Below are positions 58,475 through 64,000 of a stretch of 64,000 nt of DNA, piece after piece. The notes below the pieces were generated by a model. The model was given only the letters and a program-made list of their open reading frames with translations, had not been told where the DNA came from and ran no database searches. Both the position numbers and the translations under genes were made by a program. Numbering within the stretch: position 1 is the stretch's first letter; each line of letters opens with the position of its first letter. The stretch covers positions 744,001 to 808,000 of the forward strand of contig NZ_FOCF01000001.1 in assembly GCF_900110035.1 (NCBI RefSeq). The letters are read 5' to 3'. Origin of the DNA: Sphingomonas gellani. Lineage in GTDB: Bacteria; Pseudomonadota; Alphaproteobacteria; Sphingomonadales; Sphingomonadaceae.

Positions 58475-60466
58475 ATGGTTGCCATCGGAATTCGTGCCGC
58501 CCTTCTTCTTGCCACTGCCGCCGGGGTCGCAACCCCCGATGGAACCGCGCTTCAATCGGACGCGTGGCAGACGCGGCTCGCCAATGGTGGCGTTCAGTCC
58601 GCCACCACGGACGGGGCGATCACCGCGACGATCGCGCAATGGCAGGCGCTGCGCCAGACCGACGCCCTGCCCTTCGACAGCTATGCCAATTTCCTGCTCG
58701 CCCATCCGGGTTGGCCGGGGGAGACGGCGAACCGCAGCGCGGCGGAGCGGCAGGCGGCAACGGCGCAGCCCGCCAACGTCGTTCGTTTCTTCAACCGCTT
58801 TCCTCCGCTGAGCGGCGCCGGGGCGGCCGCCAGGGCGCGCGCGCTGCTTGCGATGGGTCAGCCGGTCCAGGCGGCGGACGCAGCGCGAGACGCGTGGCGC
58901 AGGGCGTCGCTGTCACCCACGGACGAAAGCTATGTGTTGGGCATGTTCGCCGGGCAGATCACGCCTGCGGATCACGACGCGCGAATGGATGCGCTGCTGT
59001 GGGCGGGGAACACCAGCGGCGCGGCGCGGCAGCTGGCCTATGTCAGCCCCGCCCGGCGAGCGGGCTTTGCCGCCAGGCTGTCGTTCCGCAGCAACGCGCC
59101 GGATGCGGCAAGCCTGGCCACGGCGGAGCCGGGCGCGCTTGCGGGCGATCCGGGCTATATCGCCGATCGAGCCAACTGGCTGCGCAACAACGGCGCCTCC
59201 CCCACCTCGCGCAGTTTCCTGTCGCAACCGCGTCGGCTGACCGGCCTGCCCGGCAATCCGGAGAAATGGTTCGAGACGCTGCTGACCGCCGCGCGGGGTG
59301 CCGCCAATGACGGTCAGTACCAGCTCGCCTATGACATCGCGCGGCAGATCGATGACGCCTATTCCCCCGCGACCGACGTGTCGGTGAAGCCTTATGGAGA
59401 GCGTGACGACTACACCAGTCTAGCATGGCTGGGCGGCCAGACCGCGTTGAAGAAGCTGAACCGGCCGGCGGATGCGATGACGCTGTTCGACCGCTACGCC
59501 CGCGGGTCGCGCGCACCGCAAACCCGCGCCAAGGGTTTTTACTGGGCCGGCCGCGCGGCGGAGGCGGCGGGTCGTTCGGTGGAGGCGACCGCGTTTTTCG
59601 CGACCGCCGCCGGCTATCGGGATCAGTTCTATGGGCAGTTGGCCGCGGAACGCAGTGGGCGGACGCTGGCTGCCCCTCCTCCGATCGTCAACCCGACGAT
59701 CGCGCCGGCCGTGCGCGCCGCGTATGACGGCAGGGAGGTCGTCCGCGCCGCGCGGTTCCTTGGCCAGATCGGGCAGTGGCAGGACCAGACCGCGCTCATT
59801 CGCCAGATCGCGGCGGACGCCACCACCGACAACGATCATCTGTTGGGCGCGGAACTGTCGCGCAGCCTGAACCGGCCCGACCTGGCCGTCATGATCGGGC
59901 GCAGCGCGTTGCAGAATGGATTGTCTGACTATTCCGCCGCCGGTTTCCCCACCGTCCCCGTGCCGGTCGGTTACGAGGGTAGCTGGACCCTGATCCACGC
60001 CATCGCACGGCAGGAAAGCCAGTTCGACCGGGCCGCGATCAGCCATGCCGGCGCGCGGGGATTGATGCAGCTGATGCCCGGCACCGCGCGCGAACAGGCG
60101 GGCAAGTTGGGGCTGAGCTATGATCCGGCCGCGCTAACCACCGACCCGTCATTGTCGATGATGCTGGGGTCCAGCTATTTCCAGCGGGTCTATGCCGGGT
60201 TCGGCAGCTATCCGCTCGCGATCGCGGCTTATAATGCCGGGCCGGGCAATGTCCGCAAATGGCTGGCGGCGAACGGCGACCCGCGCATGCCCGGCACCGA
60301 CGTGGTGGACTGGGTCGAGGCGATCCCGCTGTCCGAAACGCGCAACTATGTGCAGCGCGTGCTGGAGAATGCGGTGGTGTACGACCTCATCAACCCGACC
60401 CGCAGCCTGTCCACCGGCCGGCCGGCGCCGCTGTCCTGGTATCTGGGCAAGAACCGGCCGGGCTAG
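58475..60466 (+). CDS. slt: Soluble lytic murein transglycosylase
   Basis: Slt-type enzymes cut peptidoglycan glycan strands to give 1,6-anhydro ends. The 663-residue protein has a signal peptide (MVAIGIRAALLLATAAG), a long helical superdomain (about 60-480) made of TPR-like repeats, and a C-terminal SLT domain. The catalytic glutamate is in ARQESQFDRAAISHAGARG, and LMQLMPGTA and AYNAGPGN lie downstream. Architecture and length match E. coli Slt70. The 5' end lacks an obvious ribosome site. greB follows 33 bases later. Confidence 0.94.
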   Translation: MVAIGIRAALLLATAAGVATPDGTALQSDAWQTRLANGGVQSATTDGAITATIAQWQALRQTDALPFDSYANFLLAHPGWPGETANRSAAERQAATAQPANVVRFFNRFPPLSGAGAAARARALLAMGQPVQAADAARDAWRRASLSPTDESYVLGMFAGQITPADHDARMDALLWAGNTSGAARQLAYVSPARRAGFAARLSFRSNAPDAASLATAEPGALAGDPGYIADRANWLRNNGASPTSRSFLSQPRRLTGLPGNPEKWFETLLTAARGAANDGQYQLAYDIARQIDDAYSPATDVSVKPYGERDDYTSLAWLGGQTALKKLNRPADAMTLFDRYARGSRAPQTRAKGFYWAGRAAEAAGRSVEATAFFATAAGYRDQFYGQLAAERSGRTLAAPPPIVNPTIAPAVRAAYDGREVVRAARFLGQIGQWQDQTALIRQIAADATTDNDHLLGAELSRSLNRPDLAVMIGRSALQNGLSDYSAAGFPTVPVPVGYEGSWTLIHAIARQESQFDRAAISHAGARGLMQLMPGTAREQAGKLGLSYDPAALTTDPSLSMMLGSSYFQRVYAGFGSYPLAIAAYNAGPGNVRKWLAANGDPRMPGTDVVDWVEAIPLSETRNYVQRVLENAVVYDLINPTRSLSTGRPAPLSWYLGKNRPG

Positions 60467-60499
60467 ACCGGCGGCGCGGCGGGTCGCTAGGGCGGTGCG

Positions 60500-60982
60500 A
60501 TGGATCGCCCCAACTACATCACCCCGGCAGGCTTCGCGACGCTGCGGCGGGAGTATGACCAGCTGTTCGCGGGCGAACGGCCGCAGATCGTCGAGACGGT
60601 GTCCTGGGCTGCGGGCAATGGCGACAGGTCGGAAAATGGCGATTACCTGTACGGCAAGAAGCGCTTGCGGGAGATCGACCGGCGTCTGGGCTGGCTGTCC
60701 AGGCGGATGAAGGCGGCGAAGGTGGTCGATCCCGCGCTGGCGCCCGACCGTGCGCGGGTGTTCTTCGGCGCCACCGTGACAATCGTCGACGAGGATGATC
60801 GGGAGCGTGTGCTGACGCTGGTCGGCGACGACGAGGCGGATGCGGCAGGCGGCAGGATCGGCTGGAACGCGCCAATGGCACGCGCGCTGCGCGGCGCAGC
60901 CGTGGGCGATCTGCGCCGCGTCGCCCTGCCCGCCGGCGAACGCGAGTATGAGATCGTCGCCATCACCTATCCGCAATCGTGA
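60500..60982 (+). CDS. greB: Transcription elongation factor GreB
   Basis: Gre factors rescue backtracked RNA polymerase by stimulating transcript cleavage. The 160-residue protein has an N-terminal coiled-coil (about 8-75; FATLRREYDQLF) with the acidic tip in GNGDRSENGDYLYGKKRLRE, and a C-terminal FKBP-like domain (TVTIVDEDDRERVLTLVG). GreB is favoured over GreA by NYITPAGF and the DYLYGKKRLREIDRR pattern. It starts 33 bases after the transglycosylase stop. No terminator was identified between them. Confidence 0.93.
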   Translation: MDRPNYITPAGFATLRREYDQLFAGERPQIVETVSWAAGNGDRSENGDYLYGKKRLREIDRRLGWLSRRMKAAKVVDPALAPDRARVFFGATVTIVDEDDRERVLTLVGDDEADAAGGRIGWNAPMARALRGAAVGDLRRVALPAGEREYEIVAITYPQS

Positions 60983-61031
60983 GGAACGCCTCCTTCCGCT
61001 TGTCCGTTGAGGACGGTGAAGGGGACGATCC

Positions 61032-61283
61032 ATGGCAGAGAACCCCCGCACCACCACCGCGCGCGAAACCGACGACCGCGACCTGATCGAGGGCATGGAG
61101 CCGGCCGGCGACGCCGTGCCGAGCAGCGCTGGCGGCCGATTGCAGACTGATGTCGGAAGCCAAGCCGACCTGACCCGCGCGATCGACGATCCCGAGGCGG
61201 ACACCCGGCCCGAGAAGCAGGATGACATCGACAACGGCCAGGCCTATCCGGCCGATCGCGGGAACAACCGCCAGAACGGCTGA
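61032..61283 (+). CDS. Small acidic hydrophilic hypothetical protein
   Basis: An 83-residue protein rich in Asp, Glu, Arg and Asn, with no hydrophobic stretch and few aromatic residues, probably disordered. I do not recognise it. The start has an AGGGGACGATCC stretch upstream as a ribosome site. It lies 49 bases after greB and 62 bases before the NYN gene, all on the plus strand. Coding use is supported by its ribosome site and frame, but the call is only moderate because the protein has no recognisable domain. Confidence 0.65.
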   Translation: MAENPRTTTARETDDRDLIEGMEPAGDAVPSSAGGRLQTDVGSQADLTRAIDDPEADTRPEKQDDIDNGQAYPADRGNNRQNG

Positions 61284-61345
61284 CATCATCGTAGCGGCGA
61301 ACGCCGCCGGTTGACGCGGGTGCGGAAGGTGTCGAGGGTCGCTGA

Positions 61346-62173
61346 ATGGCCGACGACACCCCAACCCGCAACATCGCCCTGCTGATCGATGCGGACAATG
61401 CATCCTGGCACGCCATCGACCCTGTCCTGACGGTGCTGGCCGAGTTAGGCACGGTTAATGTGCGCCGGGTTTACGGGAACTGGTCGAAACAATCGCTGAA
61501 GGGCTGGCGCGACATGACCGTGAAGCACGGCATCGAGCCCCAGCAGCAGTTCGACCTGACCAAGGGCAAGAACGCCACCGACATGAAGATGACGATCGAC
61601 GCGATGGACCTGTTGTTCAGGGGCCGTGTCGAGGGATTCGGGATCATGTCGTCGGACAGCGACTTCATGCCGCTGGCGATGCGAATCCGGCAGGACGGCC
61701 TGCCCGTCTATGGTTTTGGCGAAAGCCGCACGCCGGAGGCGTTCAAGCGGGCGTGCACGCGATTCATCGATGTCGCGGCGCTGACGGCAGTGGAAGCACC
61801 CCCTGCCCCCTCGCCTGCTGCGGCGACGGCGACCGCGCCGGCGGCCAGCACTGCCACGCCCGCGGCGCGACCCGCATCGGATGTGTCAATCGAGCAATCC
61901 CTGCCGCCGGCCATCTCCTCCGCGCCGCGTCGCAAAAAGGCGGATGTCGACCCAGAACTCCTGCAGCTGCTGGTCGACGCCTATGACTCGGTCAAGCGGG
62001 ACGAGCGCGGCTTCGTCAGCCTGTCCGCCATGGGCCAGCTGGCCGGCAATCGATCCAGCTTCGACGCGCGCAACTATGGCTATCGGCGTCTGGCCGACTT
62101 GATCGAGGCGGTGCCGAACTTCCAGACCGAACTGCGCGAAGGCGGCCGCCTGTATGTCAAGCGGGTGCGCTGA
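61346..62173 (+). CDS. NYN-domain protein with C-terminal OST-HTH/LOTUS domain
   Basis: NYN domains are PIN-like metal-dependent nucleases acting on RNA. The N-terminal domain (about 8-150) has the acidic set D15 and D17 in LIDADNAS, D79 in NATDMKMTIDAMD and D104 with D106 in SSDSDFMPLAMR. An Ala/Pro-rich linker follows (about 150-200). The C-terminal part (about 205-275; LQLLVDAYDSVKRDERGFVSL, NYGYRRLADLIEAV and RLYVKRVR) fits the LOTUS/OST-HTH fold, an RNA-binding module. The combination suggests a regulated RNase, but the target is unknown. Confidence 0.88.
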   Translation: MADDTPTRNIALLIDADNASWHAIDPVLTVLAELGTVNVRRVYGNWSKQSLKGWRDMTVKHGIEPQQQFDLTKGKNATDMKMTIDAMDLLFRGRVEGFGIMSSDSDFMPLAMRIRQDGLPVYGFGESRTPEAFKRACTRFIDVAALTAVEAPPAPSPAAATATAPAASTATPAARPASDVSIEQSLPPAISSAPRRKKADVDPELLQLLVDAYDSVKRDERGFVSLSAMGQLAGNRSSFDARNYGYRRLADLIEAVPNFQTELREGGRLYVKRVR

Positions 62174-62285
62174 GCGCCGCCCGGACTAATTCTGTATCGA
62201 TCGGTTGAAGCATAGGCGGCGAGGTCCGATCTATGCGTCGCGGGCCACTCGGTCCGCCAGATCATCCTCATCATCAGGAATTGGC

Positions 62286-63338
62286 ATGGCCACGAAAGCC
62301 TTCGGCGCGACCGGCGTCGATCAGCCCCTTGAACCCTTGTCCATCGAACGTCGCCAGCCCGGACCGACCGACGTTCAGATCGCCATAGCCTATTGCGGCG
62401 TCTGTCATTCCGACCTGCATCAGGTCCGCGCGGAGTGGGAAGGCACCCTGTACCCCTGTGTTCCGGGCCATGAAATCGTCGGGCACGTCACCGCGGTCGG
62501 TGACGCGGTGTCGCGGCACAAGGTCGGCGATACCGTCGGCGTCGGCTGTCTGGTCGACAGCTGTCAGCATTGCGGGTCCTGCGCGGAGGGGCTGGAGCAG
62601 TATTGCGAGAACGGCTTCACCCTCACCTACAACTCGGCCACGCCGGATGCGCCCGGCCACACACTCGGCGGCTATGCCGAGGACATCGTGGTGGACGAAA
62701 AGTTCGTGCTGAAGATCACGCATGCGGACGATCAACTCGCCGCCGTGGCGCCCTTGCTGTGCGCGGGCATTACGACCTATTCGCCCTTGAAGCATTGGGG
62801 CGCCGGGCCGGGCAAGAAGGTCGGCATCGTCGGGATCGGCGGCCTGGGCCATATGGGCGTGAAGATCGCCCATGCGCTCGGCGCCCATGTCGTCGCGTTC
62901 ACGACGTCCGAGAGCAAGCGGCAGGATGCACTCGACCTCGGTGCGGACGAGGTGGTCGTGTCACGCAACGCGGCCGAGATGGGCGAGCATGCCGGCAGCT
63001 TCGACATGATCCTCGACACCGTTGCGGCCAGTCATCAGCTGGACGATTATGTGACCCTGCTGAAGCGGGACGGCACGCTGGTGCTGGTGGGCGCGCCCGA
63101 CCAGCCGCATCCCTCGCCCAACGTCATGAACATGATCTTGGGCCGCAGGCAGATCGCCGGATCACTGATCGGCGGCCTGCCGGAAACGCAGGAGATGCTC
63201 GACTTCTGTGCGGAGCACGGCATTACCGCATCGATCGAGATGATCGCGATCCAGGATATCGAGGCCGCTTATGATCGCATGCAGCGCAGCGACGTGAAGT
63301 ACCGCTTCGTGATCGATACGAAGAGCTTGGCAGCCTGA
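62286..63338 (+). CDS. Zinc-dependent NAD(P)-alcohol/aldehyde dehydrogenase (YahK-like)
   Basis: A medium-chain dehydrogenase of 350 residues, of the cinnamyl-alcohol/YahK-type group that usually reduces aldehydes with NADPH. Catalytic zinc ligands are C40 in YCGVCHSD, and H62 with E63 in PGHEIVG; a structural zinc set is C93, C96, C99 and C107. The cofactor loop reads GIGGLGHMGVKIA. Start ATG 62286 has AGGAA (62276-62280) five bases upstream. The 112-base gap before it holds no clear promoter. A terminator follows the stop. Confidence 0.92.
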   Translation: MATKAFGATGVDQPLEPLSIERRQPGPTDVQIAIAYCGVCHSDLHQVRAEWEGTLYPCVPGHEIVGHVTAVGDAVSRHKVGDTVGVGCLVDSCQHCGSCAEGLEQYCENGFTLTYNSATPDAPGHTLGGYAEDIVVDEKFVLKITHADDQLAAVAPLLCAGITTYSPLKHWGAGPGKKVGIVGIGGLGHMGVKIAHALGAHVVAFTTSESKRQDALDLGADEVVVSRNAAEMGEHAGSFDMILDTVAASHQLDDYVTLLKRDGTLVLVGAPDQPHPSPNVMNMILGRRQIAGSLIGGLPETQEMLDFCAEHGITASIEMIAIQDIEAAYDRMQRSDVKYRFVIDTKSLAA

Positions 63339-63341
63339 CAC

Positions 63342-63379
63342 AAAAAAAGGGGCGGTTCCTCGCGGAGCCGCCCCCTTTT
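63342..63379. terminator. Bidirectional rho-independent terminator between adh and ettA
   Basis: GGGGCGGTTCC (63349-63359) and GGAGCCGCCCC (63364-63374) form an 11-pair stem with one G-U pair and a TCGC loop. A run of seven A (63342-63348) precedes it and TTTT (63376-63379) follows, so it can act on both strands. It lies just after the dehydrogenase stop and 31 bases beyond the ettA stop. Confidence 0.92.
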
Positions 63380-63410
63380 CACGCCATGATCGGCGGCCTT
63401 TCCGGTCCGA

Positions 63411-64000
63411 TCAGCGCGTCAGTTTCTTGTAGGCCAGACGCGTCGGACGATCGGCGGCATCGCCCAGACGGCGGCGCTTGTCCTCTTCATAGCTTTCGTA
63501 ATTGCCCTCGAACCACTCGACATGGCTGTCGCCCTCGAACGCCAGGATGTGGGTGCAGAGGCGATCGAGGAAGAAGCGGTCGTGGCTGATGACCACGGCG
63601 CAGCCAGCGAACGTCTCCAGCGCCTCCTCCAGCGCCCGCAGCGTTTCCACGTCCAGGTCGTTGGTGGGCTCGTCGAGCAGCAGGACGTTGCCGCCCTCCT
63701 TCAGCATCTTCGCCATGTGGACGCGGTTGCGCTCACCGCCGGACAGCTGGCCGACCTTTTTCTGCTGGTCGGGCCCGCGAAAGTTGAACGCGCCGACATA
63801 GGCGCGCGTGCCAAGCTCCTGCTTGCCGAAGCGGAACACCTCAAGTTTGTCGCTGATCTCTTCCCAGACGTTCTTGTTGGGATCGAGATGGTCGCGGCTC
63901 TGGTCGACATAGCCGAGCTTCACCGTCTGCCCGACCTCGATCGATCCGGCATCGGGCTGTTCCTGACCGGTGATGAGCTTGAACAGCGTCGACTTGCCGG
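63411..64000 (-). CDS. ettA: Energy-dependent translational throttle EttA (3' part; runs off the window)
   Basis: EttA is an ABC-F ATPase that binds the ribosomal E site and gates early elongation when energy is low. About 195 C-terminal residues are present. They start within the second Walker A (GKSTLFKLI), followed by [20 protein letters not shown], the signature [15 protein letters not shown], Walker B with [11 protein letters not shown], and [16 protein letters not shown]. The YVDQ and [11 protein letters not shown] pattern favours EttA over other ABC-F proteins. The 5' end is outside the window. Confidence 0.93.
   Translation of the reverse strand, partial: GKSTLFKLITGQEQPDAGSIEVGQTVKLGYVDQSRDHLDPNKNVWEEISDKLEVFRFGKQELGTRAYVGAFNFRGPDQQKKVGQLSGGERNRVHMAKMLKEGGNVLLLDEPTNDLDVETLRALEEALETFAGCAVVISHDRFFLDRLCTHILAFEGDSHVEWFEGNYESYEEDKRRRLGDAADRPTRLAYKKLTR

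Overview
The window reads as ordinary chromosome from a high-GC alphaproteobacterium, most likely a sphingomonad (Sphingomonas-like). The pointers are the dusB-ntrB-ntrC-ntrY-ntrX-hfq-hflX order, a fused ispDF, a short HprK next to ChvG/ChvI-type genes, CckA, a FAT GUY-like response regulator, an I78-type lipoprotein and an Hfq made of two Sm domains. The sequence is gene-dense. Almost every gene touches or overlaps its neighbour, and no gene-free stretch exceeds 300 bases. I saw no tRNA, rRNA, insertion sequence, prophage, CRISPR array or attachment site.

Layout. 1-7962 (minus): a nitrogen and RNA regulation block with dusB, ntrB, ntrC, ntrY, ntrX, tandem hfq and the 5' part of hflX. 8050-10258 (plus): ispDF, a secreted hypothetical protein and pncC, tail-overlapping ratA and lipA (minus). 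11684-14199: a carbonic anhydrase and aspS, converging on a bidirectional terminator. 14322-15802 (plus): rnd and an I78 lipoprotein. 15799-21375 (minus): ppx, ppk1, hdaA and a DUF2066 protein. 21439-24033 (plus): purM, purN fused to a YjbR-like domain, and a membrane protein. 24046-27022 (minus): a GNAT protein, ndk, holC and pepA. 27190-32708 (plus): lptD, surA, pdxA and rsmA. 32695-35874 (minus): a TPR protein, rsmB and guaB.

36047-41170 (plus) is a signalling block: chvI- and chvG-like genes, hprK, rapZ, a mannose-type EIIA, HPr and an RNA methyltransferase. 41300-43693 (minus): a 72-residue repeat protein, rmuC and def. 43791-46914: a TonB-like protein (plus), recR (minus), fmt and truA (plus). 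46908-58385 (minus): an RlmD-like methyltransferase, nnrDE, ilvD, a single-domain response regulator, cckA, an M13 peptidase, a DUF2062 protein, smpB and dapA. 58475-63338 (plus): a lytic transglycosylase, greB, a small acidic protein, a NYN-LOTUS protein and an alcohol dehydrogenase. A second bidirectional terminator follows, then the 3' part of ettA (minus).

Two regulatory hubs stand out. NtrB/NtrC and NtrY/NtrX sit beside an RNA chaperone gene. A ChvG/ChvI-type pair sits beside a PTS phosphorelay (HprK, EIIA, HPr) and RapZ. I see no wholly new defence or metabolic system. The points most worth following up are the tandem Hfq with asymmetric RNA-binding faces, a RapZ whose Walker A lysine is arginine, a PurN with an extra C-terminal domain, and a few uncharacterised small genes.
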